Shown: piece by piece, positions 1 to 9,600 of the stretch | Layout: the number at the start of each line of letters is the position of its first letter | How positions within the stretch are numbered: the stretch's first letter is position 1 | Origin: Roseateles sp. SL47 | GTDB taxonomy: Bacteria; Pseudomonadota; Gammaproteobacteria; Burkholderiales; Burkholderiaceae_C | Reading direction: 5' to 3' | NCBI RefSeq assembly: GCF_026625885.1 | Contig: NZ_CP113068.1 | Span: 6,200,001 to 6,264,000 of the forward strand | Length of the DNA stretch: 64,000 nt | The notes under the pieces: generated by a model | The model's database searches: none | What the model was told of the DNA's origin: nothing | What the model saw: only the letters and a program-made list of their open reading frames with translations | Program-made: the position numbers and the translations under genes

Positions 1-1335
1 TGGACTCAGGCTTTGAAGGCCCTGGCGCACGAACGCGGACTGCATGACGAGGCCTACCTCATCAAGGAAGATCAGTTCAAGGGAGCGTCGCTGCGCTTCC
101 TGGAATACCTGACCCACCTCTCCAGCAGGTACAACGCCGATCGCACGGTGGTGATCAACACGCAGATTCGACAAGAGGCCGGGTATAGCGAGACCATGGC
201 GCTTCTATTTGGCGCCATCAACCAGATGGCGGTCGCTCTGCGCCACCGGAGTGAGGCCGATCCCAAGCAGGCCGGGCTGTCCATCCATCAATGGGCGGAT
301 GGCGGCGAAATCAGGGACATGGATGCCGCTACGGCGCTGACGGCCATTGAACGAGGGGCTTGGGTGGTGCTGCCCAGCACACCCACCACCCACTATTCGG
401 GAGGCCTCAGGCTGTCGCACGGGCTCACGTCGACATTTGGCGCTTTCCTGAGAGACAAGGTGTACGGCCCAGGCACTGCGCCAGACGTCATTGGCATCAC
501 CCATACCGGGCAGGAGGAAGATGGACAGCCTCTGATTGAGTCGGCCATGCTCAACAACCGCTTCGCGTTGAACACCGCCCACCATGAACACGTCCTCTCG
601 GTCGCAGCCCGATTGATCTATGAGCAATTGATGCTTCCCCGGCTCGTTGAGCAGCCGGACCTGCTGGATCGATGGCCCTCCGGGTTGGTCCGGCGTGATG
701 AAGACGGGCATCCGTTGAATCAGGATGGAACCCTCGCCTCCCGGCTGAGCTTTCAGGCACTGGAGGCCCTGCGCAACGTCAGGTTCCTGGCACACAGTTC
801 AGGCATCGCCACCATTCAGCAGATCGACACCGGCATGCGGCGCGACCTCCCGAAATTGGGTTACTCCGCCGTGGAGCAGGAGGAGATCTTTGGACGCGCC
901 GTGGTGATCTCATTGGCTTCGGCATGTGATGTTCAACTCGGCGTATCCGGCACCGGCACGGTAGACATCACCGCGTACAACGACATCCGAAGTGTCGGCG
1001 GAACCACAACACCCGACTATGTGGCGATTCCGCCTTCTCTCCGCCAAACGCTGGCGCAACTGATGGCGACGCAGGTGCCTGCAACCTACCGGTATGGCGA
1101 TTCGCACTGGTCGCTGCAGCGCGGGCCGAAACGGAAGCTTCTCTTGCGCCGCCTGCATGTCCTGCTGCGGGAGGACCCGGTCCGGCTTCATGACGGTCAC
1201 TCCATTCGACGCTACCTTGAGGGCGCGCCGGATGAGGTTCTGGCGCTGCTGACTGAACTGGCAGCCGCGCACCCCACGGCCAGGCTGGATCTATTGATTC
1301 GGCATCACATCGGCAGGCTCGGATCCGCTGTCTGA
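1..1335 (+). CDS. Unrecognised protein, 5' end cut off by the window edge
   Basis: The frame is open from the first base, so the true start lies upstream and only the last 444 codons are seen. The first start-like codon inside (TTG at 13) has no ribosome binding site in view. I recognise no family. The visible part is soluble-looking, with no membrane segments, and ends in a basic, Leu/Arg-rich region (residues about 365-440 of the visible part). Its stop lies 35 nt before the FAD/NAD(P)-binding gene, which has its own strong Shine-Dalgarno, so the two are probably co-transcribed. The coding frame is well supported by its length and lack of stops; the function is unknown. Confidence 0.75.
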   Translation, partial: WTQALKALAHERGLHDEAYLIKEDQFKGASLRFLEYLTHLSSRYNADRTVVINTQIRQEAGYSETMALLFGAINQMAVALRHRSEADPKQAGLSIHQWADGGEIRDMDAATALTAIERGAWVVLPSTPTTHYSGGLRLSHGLTSTFGAFLRDKVYGPGTAPDVIGITHTGQEEDGQPLIESAMLNNRFALNTAHHEHVLSVAARLIYEQLMLPRLVEQPDLLDRWPSGLVRRDEDGHPLNQDGTLASRLSFQALEALRNVRFLAHSSGIATIQQIDTGMRRDLPKLGYSAVEQEEIFGRAVVISLASACDVQLGVSGTGTVDITAYNDIRSVGGTTTPDYVAIPPSLRQTLAQLMATQVPATYRYGDSHWSLQRGPKRKLLLRRLHVLLREDPVRLHDGHSIRRYLEGAPDEVLALLTELAAAHPTARLDLLIRHHIGRLGSAV

Positions 1336-1370
1336 GCGCCCCTTCCTGAATTGTCGACACAGGAGGTGTC

Positions 1371-2852
1371 ATGCAGAGCATTGCCGTGATTGGTGCCGGG
1401 TGCAGCGGCACCCTGGTGGTCCAGCAACTCATCCGTCGACTGGACCCGGGTCGACGTGTGAAGATCCTTTGGTTCGGGGATGAGGAGCGCTTTGGTCCGG
1501 GTCTCCCTTACGGGGCCAGGACCAATGACGAGGCATTTCTTTTGAACATGAAGTCCACCTTGCTGGGTGTGGAGAAAGACGGCCCTCTGAGCTTCGACCC
1601 CTGGTTGCTCCGCTGCGGTGACGCGCCAGCGCACCAGGGGCCCGGTGCTCCCTCAGAAAGATATGTTCCACGGCTCAAGATGGGTGACTATCTCGCCGAG
1701 ATAGCGGCGGAACTGCAGGCCGCATGCCGACGGTCTGGCCATGAGCTTTTGACGATCAGCGCGTCGGTATCGCGGGTGCGACGCCAGGGCCAAGGATTCA
1801 GGGTGGAAGCCACCGTGTCCGGTCGGCCTCAGCAATGGATGGCCGACAAGATCGTGCTCGCGCTGGGGCATCCCAGAAAGGCGACGCCATTCGACGCCCC
1901 CGGTCGTTACTTCGCCAATCCGTATCACGACCTTGCCGCTCTGAAAGCGGCTGTTCAGCCGGGCGATCGCATCGGCATTCTGGGGACCAAACTGACTGGC
2001 GTGGATATGGCGCTCCTGATGGATCGATTGGGGGCGGGGCACATTGCGATGTATTCCAACTCCGGGCGGCTTCCTCTGGTCAGGGGTTTCATTCCGACGG
2101 AGGACGATGCACCTGGGCTGGACCGCCCTCCTCACCTGCGCTCCCTGCGGGACTTTCTGGCCTGGTTCCGGCGCGCGCGCGCATGGGAGCACGACTACGT
2201 GGGACTCTTCTCGGAAGGCGATCCCATCAAGCGCCTTGAATTGGAGCTGGCAGCCGCACAAGGTGCGCGACCGTGGCAAATGCTGCTCGATAGCACCAAA
2301 CACTGGATTGATGCCTTCTGGTCCGACCTGCACGACACACAGAAGCGGAAGTTCCTGCGGAAGTACCAAGGGATGTGGATGAGCTATCGGCACCCCATGC
2401 CCAGGGAGAATGCTATGCGACTCCTCGCCCTGCTCAAGAGCGGTCGCCTGACCGTTCACCGTGGCTATAAATCGACCACGCCTAACAAAACGACGGGCGT
2501 GGAGGGGTTCCGGATTCATTTGTCCCAAGGCGACCTGGACGTGGATCGGGTCATTGACGCGACGGGCCATGCGGGAAACCTCGCTCGCCTGGACTGCCCG
2601 CTGCTCGAAAGCCTCATTGATGAGGGGTTCGTTCGTCAACACCCGGCAGGAGGGTTGAGCATCCAGCCCCACACCATGGAGCTCACCGGTCAGCGCGATT
2701 TGTATGCGCTGGGCCCGCTGACCCAGGGCCCGCTGTTTTACGTTTCCGCGATCGAGCGTCTTGCGTCCCATGCCGATACGATTGCCGTCCAATTGCTGGC
2801 AGAACCCGAGTCGCCCCCCATTCACAGGGCTGGGCTCCCGGCGCTGGCATGA
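1371..2852 (+). CDS. FAD/NAD(P)-binding oxidoreductase-like protein (NAD_binding_9 type)
   Basis: A 493-residue protein that opens with a dinucleotide-binding motif, GAGCSG at residues 8-13. A second Rossmann-like glycine cluster (GILGTKLTG) lies near residue 200, and ATGHAGN occurs near residue 396. This layout is that of the FAD-NAD(P)-binding proteins of pfam13454, a group related to lysine/ornithine N-monooxygenase-type flavoproteins but mostly without known substrates. The start is secure: AGGAGGT at 1361-1367 sits 3 nt before the ATG. The preceding unrecognised gene is probably its operon partner. What is inferred is only a flavin- and NAD(P)H-dependent redox role in the cytoplasm; the substrate cannot be read. 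Confidence 0.8.
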   Translation: MQSIAVIGAGCSGTLVVQQLIRRLDPGRRVKILWFGDEERFGPGLPYGARTNDEAFLLNMKSTLLGVEKDGPLSFDPWLLRCGDAPAHQGPGAPSERYVPRLKMGDYLAEIAAELQAACRRSGHELLTISASVSRVRRQGQGFRVEATVSGRPQQWMADKIVLALGHPRKATPFDAPGRYFANPYHDLAALKAAVQPGDRIGILGTKLTGVDMALLMDRLGAGHIAMYSNSGRLPLVRGFIPTEDDAPGLDRPPHLRSLRDFLAWFRRARAWEHDYVGLFSEGDPIKRLELELAAAQGARPWQMLLDSTKHWIDAFWSDLHDTQKRKFLRKYQGMWMSYRHPMPRENAMRLLALLKSGRLTVHRGYKSTTPNKTTGVEGFRIHLSQGDLDVDRVIDATGHAGNLARLDCPLLESLIDEGFVRQHPAGGLSIQPHTMELTGQRDLYALGPLTQGPLFYVSAIERLASHADTIAVQLLAEPESPPIHRAGLPALA

Positions 2853-2945
2853 GCAGGGGCTTCATGCAGGCCGCGTGGCATGTTCGGTTTGGTAGTGCGG
2901 TTTCGTGATGCGGTTTAACTGCCGCGTCCTCAAAGAAGAGAAGGT

Positions 2946-3689
2946 ATGGATCAACTCACCGTTGTTGTGATTGGCGCCATCTGCGCCGGTTTTGTTCAAG
3001 GGCTGTCGGGCTTTGCATTCGGCCTCACCGCCATGTCGTTCTGGGCATGGTCGCTGGATCCAAAGACTGCGGCCACGCTGGCGGTCTTCGGCGCGCTGAC
3101 AGGTCAGCTCATTGCCGCCGTGACCGTGCGCCGCGGATTCGACTGGAAGCGCCTGGCCCCGTTTCTGATGGGTGGGCTGGTCGGCATCCCGATTGGCGTG
3201 GCGATCCTGCCGGCGATCAATATCCAGGTCTTTAAAGCCATCCTCGGCGGTTTTCTGGTGATCTGGTGCCCAGCGATGCTGCTGGCGCAGCGGCTGCCCC
3301 GGATCACCCATGGCGGACGCCTCGCTGATGCAGTGATTGGCGGTATTGGGGGGGTGATGGGCGGGTTGGGCGGCTTCACGGGCACGGTGCCCACCCTCTG
3401 GTGCACGCTGCGTGGACTCCCAAAAGACGAGCAGCGCTCCATCATCCAGAATTTCAATTTGTCGGCGCTCCTGGTGACCATGGCGGTCTACCTGTCCCAG
3501 GGCCTCGTGACACGTGAGGTGGTGCCGCTGTTTGCCATCGTTGCGCCTGCGATGGTGGTGCCGACGCTGCTGGGAAACAAGCTCTATATCGGGATCTCCG
3601 AGGCGCGCTTTCGCCAGCTGGTGCTGGCCTTGCTGACCTGCTCAGGCGTGGCGTTGCTGGTGTCGTCGATTCCTGTATTGGTGCGGTAG
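2946..3689 (+). CDS. TauE/SafE-family membrane permease
   Basis: A 247-residue, strongly hydrophobic protein with about seven or eight membrane segments. It has the two glycine-rich repeats typical of the TauE/SafE (DUF81) family: GFVQGLSGFAFG near residues 18-29 and GGIGGVMGGLGGFTGTVP near residues 132-150. Family members move sulfur-containing anions or small organic acids across the inner membrane; the cargo here is unknown. A purine-rich stretch (AAGAAGAGAAGG) just upstream supports the ATG start. It stands 93 nt after the flavoprotein gene on the same strand and may belong to that transcript. Confidence 0.85.
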   Translation: MDQLTVVVIGAICAGFVQGLSGFAFGLTAMSFWAWSLDPKTAATLAVFGALTGQLIAAVTVRRGFDWKRLAPFLMGGLVGIPIGVAILPAINIQVFKAILGGFLVIWCPAMLLAQRLPRITHGGRLADAVIGGIGGVMGGLGGFTGTVPTLWCTLRGLPKDEQRSIIQNFNLSALLVTMAVYLSQGLVTREVVPLFAIVAPAMVVPTLLGNKLYIGISEARFRQLVLALLTCSGVALLVSSIPVLVR

Positions 3690-3721
3690 TGGGCGCCACA
3701 GGTCAGCATGTGGCCCGCAGG

Positions 3722-3743
3722 CCATTGATCCTCCATTGATCCT
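3722..3743 (+). repeat. Two perfect 11-bp tandem copies
   Basis: The unit CCATTGATCCT occurs twice in direct contact in the short gap after the permease gene. No function is evident; it is probably a slippage duplication. Confidence 0.6.
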
Positions 3744-3979
3744 GCAAGCCACCGCTTTTCATGGCCCGCTGAGCCGCGGAGAACCTGCTGGGGGCTGAAC
3801 CGTGAACAGGCGCACTCAAGCGACGCAACAGAGTGTGTCCTTTGTATTCAAACGGCAGGGAAACGCCCGTGAAACGCCTTGCTCAGGCATCATCCGGGCA
3901 ACTTCCGTGCCTGAGCCCAATTCCGGGACCCACAGACGTCGCGCGGAGCCTCTTTATCCCGACCGCTCGCGGCGTAGTC

Positions 3980-6061
3980 ATGAACACCGACCCTCTTCTT
4001 ACCGACCCTGCAACCCGCTCACGACGAGCGGGTCGCAAGCGCTCGCCCAGGAAGACGGAAGCGGTCGCCCCACACCGGGCCAGACTGCTGCCCGTTGGTG
4101 CGCAGCCCGTTCTGGCGGCCAGCCTGGTGGTGGAAGTGTCGGGCCGCGGCCATGGTGACCAGCCCGCCACGGGCTGGGTCATGCTCCGGTTCTCTCTGGC
4201 CCGCTGCCTGGTGCTGACCGGCGCACTGGAAGGCGATGCGCGCGAGGTGGCCCTGCGTTCCGGCGTCAAGCAGGTCAGCGCCTCGCTGACGCGCCGCGTC
4301 CGCTGGGTCCTGCGGCGCTTGAATGGCGGCCTGCTGACCCTCACGGCCCTGTCGGTCCGTGGCGGGCACCCCCTGTATCGCTCGCTCCCCATGCCCGAGG
4401 ACCGCTTCAAGGCCATGATGCGCCCCGGTTGCGTGTCGTCTGGCCCCTTGGAGCAGGTCATCAACGAGAGCGTCTTTTATGGGCGCTCGCCCGCCGAGTT
4501 GCACGCCCTCTTCCAGCGCGACATGACTCGGCGCTCGGCGCCGGTGTCGCGCGAGATGCCTCCGGCCATTGGTCGACGGGTCTCCGCCGTTCGCAACAGC
4601 CGGCCCATGACGGTCCGCGCATCCGCGTCACGGGGGCAGCGCCCGCTGCGCGCCCGCGAGCTGCGGCGCTCGGCCATTTCCCTGTCCGTCTGCGCCGCTA
4701 TTGCCACCACGGCGCCGGTGCATTACGCCTCCGCAGCCGCGTACGCCAGCACCGTCACTCGCAGCGGCCCGACCGACGGCGTCTTTGCCCCCAGCACAGA
4801 CGCTGAGGGCCGGCTGGTTTACACGCTGCAGCGGAGCGACAAGCTCTTCTCCTCGTCGGGCCCTTGGCCCAAGCTTCCCGGCGTGACGCTCAACGGTGCC
4901 ACCCTGCCGGTCATTCCGCATGCGGCCAGCCAATCCGGCGCGCTGCAGAACGATCGTGGCCGCATAGGGCTCAACGGCCAGGAGACCCGGTCCAACAGGG
5001 CCAGCCATTGGGCCATGACGGATACCGACGGTCAGACGCCAGCGGAATCAGGCGCTTCGGAAGGGTTGTCGCCAGATTCACTCGTGTTGTCGGGCTCACC
5101 GGCCACAGCCGCTGCGGACGCCTCGCCTGCCGAGGTCGTACTGACCGCCGGCGAAGCCCTGGACGCCATGCGCAATCTCGTGTTGAGAACCTCCAATTGG
5201 ACGGCGGGCAACGTCTCGAACTCGGCCAGTCGCACCGATGAAGCAGCCCGCCATGTCTGGGCCACGCCGATGGCCAGCCACGACCGGACCCACACCAGTG
5301 GTGGCCGTCAATACCGTCAGAACGTCACGGCGGTCAATGTGGGCGGAGACTGGCAGGTCGGACAAGTGGGCAACGGGACCGTCCGTGCTGGCGTCAGCCT
5401 GACGCAGGGCCATGTGGAAGACGCCTATGCGCGCGGGAATGGCATGGCGAATCTGACGTCGGTGAACGGACATGTCAGCGTCAGGACGAAGACGGGCGCC
5501 TATCTCGCCGGCAGCGTCGGCGCTGCCTCGGTGCGCGCCGTCTACGACGCCTCCAGCCTGGAGCAGAGCGTCAGCAGCGGCAAGTTCCGCATGAGTGCCG
5601 CGACCGCCAGCCTGGAAGGCGGGAAGCCGTTTGAACTGGCGCGGGGACTGACACTGGAACCTTCCGCCTCGGTGGTGGGCGCGGTGCTGTTCAAGGACAG
5701 CGACGTCACGACAGCGGGGGTTCTGATCGAGACCCGCCGCACGTCGTTTGGCCAGGCCAAGGCCGGCCTGACGCTGCGGCACATGGGCACGAATGACACG
5801 CTGACCCATCAGGTGTATGTACGCGCCTCGGCATTAAAGGGCTTCGGAACGAATCCCTCGGTGCATGCCAGCAAGGACGGCGACGTGATAGGTACCCAGG
5901 CGGTGGTGGGGCGGCACGCCGGCCACGAAGAGGCGCTAGGCGCCTCCATCGGCTTGGGCCGTCGCAAGGCACTGGCCCTCAGCCTGGAAGCCGGCCATCA
6001 AAAGATCAGCGGCTCCACCTCCGGGTGGTCCGGAATGGTGAACGTGTCCTTCCGTTGGTAG
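3980..6061 (+). CDS. Autotransporter-like protein with long N-terminal extension and internal signal sequence
   Basis: The last ~250 residues (from about residue 441) alternate short amphipathic strands and end in VSFRW, an aromatic C-terminus typical of outer-membrane β-barrels, so this is probably an autotransporter β-domain. The only good signal-peptide-like stretch (basic RRS, then a hydrophobic core ending near ASAAA) lies at residues 228-250, far from the start. Before it are ~225 basic residues, including a helix-rich stretch (REVALRSGV, then TRRVRWVLRRL). The region from 250 to 440 is Ser/Thr/Ala-rich passenger-like sequence. I chose the first in-frame ATG (3980). The open frame also allows a GTG at 3833, and a late ATG at 4607 would place the signal near the N-terminus; none has a clear ribosome binding site. 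Confidence 0.6.
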   Translation: MNTDPLLTDPATRSRRAGRKRSPRKTEAVAPHRARLLPVGAQPVLAASLVVEVSGRGHGDQPATGWVMLRFSLARCLVLTGALEGDAREVALRSGVKQVSASLTRRVRWVLRRLNGGLLTLTALSVRGGHPLYRSLPMPEDRFKAMMRPGCVSSGPLEQVINESVFYGRSPAELHALFQRDMTRRSAPVSREMPPAIGRRVSAVRNSRPMTVRASASRGQRPLRARELRRSAISLSVCAAIATTAPVHYASAAAYASTVTRSGPTDGVFAPSTDAEGRLVYTLQRSDKLFSSSGPWPKLPGVTLNGATLPVIPHAASQSGALQNDRGRIGLNGQETRSNRASHWAMTDTDGQTPAESGASEGLSPDSLVLSGSPATAAADASPAEVVLTAGEALDAMRNLVLRTSNWTAGNVSNSASRTDEAARHVWATPMASHDRTHTSGGRQYRQNVTAVNVGGDWQVGQVGNGTVRAGVSLTQGHVEDAYARGNGMANLTSVNGHVSVRTKTGAYLAGSVGAASVRAVYDASSLEQSVSSGKFRMSAATASLEGGKPFELARGLTLEPSASVVGAVLFKDSDVTTAGVLIETRRTSFGQAKAGLTLRHMGTNDTLTHQVYVRASALKGFGTNPSVHASKDGDVIGTQAVVGRHAGHEEALGASIGLGRRKALALSLEAGHQKISGSTSGWSGMVNVSFRW

Positions 6062-6644
6062 GGAAAGAGCGGCTCTTTCAGCCCTCGTGGCAGGCGTCGT
6101 GTCAGCCACTGTCATCGCCCGCCCCAACGTCGGCTCTACAGCCTCGGCCGACCATCGCCAACCGCAGCGACCCAAGCCATTGATACCGAGGCATTAACGC
6201 CCCGCATTCAATGCAGAGTCGTCCGTCTTTCGAAGCCGTTCGAATGGATGGGCTTGCTGCCTGAGTGGATCAGCTTTCTACCTGAGGCCGTGGCGACCAC
6301 CTCAAGACTGCCCGGCCACGCAAATCGATTAACAGCGATTCAATTGCACGTCAACTGAAACTGTTTACATATTTGCAGTCATTGTGCGATCACCATAATC
6401 GATCGTTCAGGGAAGGAAGCAGCACCAGACGTAGTGCACGCTCGCTCGGCAACAACGCCGGGGACCACCGCCACGACGCTACACAACAGCATCGTGGCAC
6501 ACGGTGCATTGACTGCACCTCCCGTTTTCGTGACGTGATCGTCCTCGCAGAGGCTGCTCAGGCAGCCCGGGCATTTGCCCCTATGCCGAGCGCAGGACGA
6601 ACCCCCTCGTTTCCGACAGTGTGCACAACGGTTGTGACGATTCG
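6062..6644. other. 583-nt non-coding leader of the PKS/NRPS cluster
   Basis: No convincing gene. The middle (about 6320-6410) is clearly more AT-rich than its surroundings and is the likely promoter zone. A short His/Arg-rich frame ending at 6648 overlaps the PKS start by 4 nt, but it begins at TTG without a ribosome binding site and looks like non-coding sequence. I saw no tRNA, regulator gene or strong terminator hairpin here. Confidence 0.6.
6373..6401 (+). promoter_or_regulatory. Possible sigma-70 promoter for the PKS/NRPS cluster
   Basis: TTGCAG (6373-6378) and TAATCG (6396-6401) are 17 nt apart in the AT-rich part of the leader. An overlapping alternative is TTGCAC (6344-6349) with TACATA (6366-6371). 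Both are moderate matches. A purine-rich GGAAGGAAG follows at 6411. Without start-site mapping this is only a candidate. Confidence 0.3.
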
Positions 6645-9600
6645 ATGACGGTTTCCTTTCAAGACCAGCCAGATCAAAAAATTGCCGTGGTGGCCATGTC
6701 TGGCCGATTTCCGGAGGCCGACTCGGTTGACGCGCTTTGGGAGCTTCTCAAGTCCGGTCATGAAGCCGGTCAGGAGTTCTCGGTCGACCAGCTCGAAGCT
6801 GTCGGCTTCCCCAGAGCCGTGGCCGAACGCGCGGACTTCGTGCGGCGCCGTCCCCTCCTGAACCACTTCGACCAGTTTGATGCCGGCTTCTTTGGCTTCA
6901 CCCCGCTGGAGGCCGAGGCGCTGGACCCTCAATTGCGCCTGCTTTTGCAATCCGGCTATCACGCGCTGGAAGAGGCGGGGGGCCTGGGTCGCGTCCAGCG
7001 ACTGCGCACCGGGACGTTTGTGGGGCTGCGACAAAGCCGCTATCTCGATGAGCATCTGATGGCCAGCCCTCGGCACGGCAACGCGCTGGGTTATGACTAC
7101 ATGCAGATGATCAACCGCAAGGATTCAGCTGCCACCTTACTGTCCTACAAGCTGGATCTCGGCGGCCCTGCGATCAGCGTCAATACGGCCTGCTCCACCT
7201 CACTGCTCGCCGTCCATTTGGCTTGCGGCCAGCTCTTGTCCTATGAGTGCGACCTCGCACTGGCGGGAGGCGCGGCCATTGCGGCTTTTGGCCCCGACGG
7301 CATCCCTTACGTGCCGGGTGGCATCTTGTCCAAGGACGGCAGGTGCCGTCCATTCAGTGCAGATGCGGACGGCACCATTGACGGTTCTGCTGTGGCCATC
7401 GTTGCTCTGAAACGATATGAAGACGCCCTGCGGGACGGCAATCGCATTCATGCCGTGATCCTGGCCAGCGCTGCCAATAATGACGGTGCCGACAAAGTGG
7501 GCTACACCGCCCCCAGCGTTGGCGGCCAGGCGCGGGTCATTACCGAAGCCCTGGGCCTCTCCGGTATTTCACCGGACACCATCGGCTACCTCGAAGCGCA
7601 CGGCACTGGCACCCGCCTGGGCGACCCCATCGAAATCCGCGCACTCACGCAGGTCTATCGCAACCATACCGAGCGGCGTGCCTATTGCCACCTCGGGTCC
7701 ATCAAGGCGAATGTCGGTCACCTCGGCGCGGCCGCCGGTGTGACGGGTCTCATCAAGGCCGCCCTGGTGGTCCGCGAGGGTGTGATCCCCCCGCTGGTGA
7801 ATTTCACGAAGGCCAACCCTGCATTGAATCTCGACAGCTCGCCTTTCGTGATTCCAACCGAAGCGACCCTCTGGCCGCCACAGGGCACCCCGCGCCGAGC
7901 GGCGGTCAGCAGCTTCGGCATTGGTGGCACCAACGTGCATGCCATCCTGGAAGCAGGCCCCGCCCCCACTCCTGCAGCTCCGGCATCCGCACTGTCGGGC
8001 ACCATCGAACTCTGCCTGCTGTCGGCCAGGAGCCGCGAAGCGGTCCAGGCCAATGCCGAATCCGTGGCCGCACATTTGAAGGGGACATCGTCCACTCGCC
8101 TGGACGATCTCGCCGTGACGCTCGCCGAGAGCCGCAGCCACATGCCTTGGCGTCGCTTCGACGTGGTGGACAGTGTGGATGCGCTGTCCGATCGATGGGC
8201 CCACGCCGCCCCGCTGCTGTGCGAGCCGCCGCGCACAAGGCGCAGACTGGCCTTCCTGTTTCCCGGGCAAGGCTCGCAGCACGGGGCCATGGCCATGGGT
8301 CTGTACGCCCGTTGGCAACCCTTCCGAAAGAACTTCGACGAGATCTCGGCGCTGATATCGCGCCATGCCGGCATTGACCTGGCAGCGATGATCCGCACCA
8401 ACGACGATGCCGCCCTCAGGCAGACAGCGGTGGCACAGCCCGCCCTGTTCGCGGTCAGCGTGGCCCTGGCGCGTACCTGGCAGGCGCTCGGTGTGACGCC
8501 GGATGTGTTGCTGGGTCACAGCGTGGGTGAAATCGCTGCCGGCTGCGTGGCGGGCATCTTCTCCCTGGAGGACGCAGCCCGCCTCGTCTGCGCACGTGGC
8601 CGTCTGATGCAGGCGGCGGCCCCCGGCACCATGCTGGCTGTCAGCCTGGACGCCACCGCCCTGGCCCGACATCTCTCCGGAGACGGCGATTTCACCCACA
8701 TCGAGACGGCGGTCGTCAACGGTCGCACAGCGTGTGTCGCGGCCGGGCCAGCGGCCGAGGTGGAGCGGCTGCAACAGCATCTCTCCCGCGCAGGCGTGCA
8801 CACCCGAGCCCTGCACACCTCACATGCCTTCCACACCCAAGCGATGGACGCGGCTGCCCAGGCCCTGGCCGAAGTCGCTCGCGCGATTGACCTGCAGCCC
8901 TGCCGCATCCCGGTCATCTCCAGCGTCACGGGAACGGTATTGACCGATGAGCAGGCCTGCTCGCCGCTCTACTGGGCACAAGCCGTTCGCCAGCCTGTCA
9001 ATTTTCTGGGCGGTCTCGAGGCGCTTCAGGCCCAGGGCATCGACCTTTCACTGGAAGTCGGCCCCGGAAATACCTTGTCTTCGCTGGTCCGCCAGGATGG
9101 CTGGCCTTGGCATGCGGTCACTTCGCTTCCCCATCCGTCGATGGCGGCGAAAGAACCCTCCGGACACGCCGACGTCCGCACCTTTCTGCGAGCTGCCGGT
9201 GAGCTCTGGGCCCACGCCATACCCATTGATACCGACGTCTTGATGTCACGCCGTGAGGGCTATCGCCAAGCGCACCTGCCGGGGTATGCCTTCGACAGGC
9301 ATCGGCACTGGGTCGAGGCCGGTCGTCCGGCTGGCGCCGGAACGGCAGCGGCGTCCGAGTCGCATCAGGCCCAGACGCCCTGGCGACGGGCCCTGCTCAG
9401 CCCGATCACGCTTACCACAGTGACGCCACCCGCTGGCTCGGTGCATCTGCACTGGAATGGCACGCCCACGGCGGACATGACCGCGATCCCCAACGTCGAG
9501 GGGGTGGCCGATGCACAGCTGGCCGACTGGGTGGCTCACCATACCGACCAGCCCGTCGAGGCAGCCGTATTGGCCCCCCCGGCGCCCTCCGAACCGCCAG

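Noticed and set aside
6363..6380. A lux-box-like quorum-sensing site upstream of the PKS
   Set aside because: CTG and CAG are 12 nt apart rather than the usual 10, and the inner bases are not dyadic.
6373..6648. 91-codon frame ending with ATGA overlap at the PKS start
   Set aside because: The overlap looks attractive, but the frame starts at TTG without a ribosome binding site and is His/Arg/Thr-rich like random GC-rich sequence.
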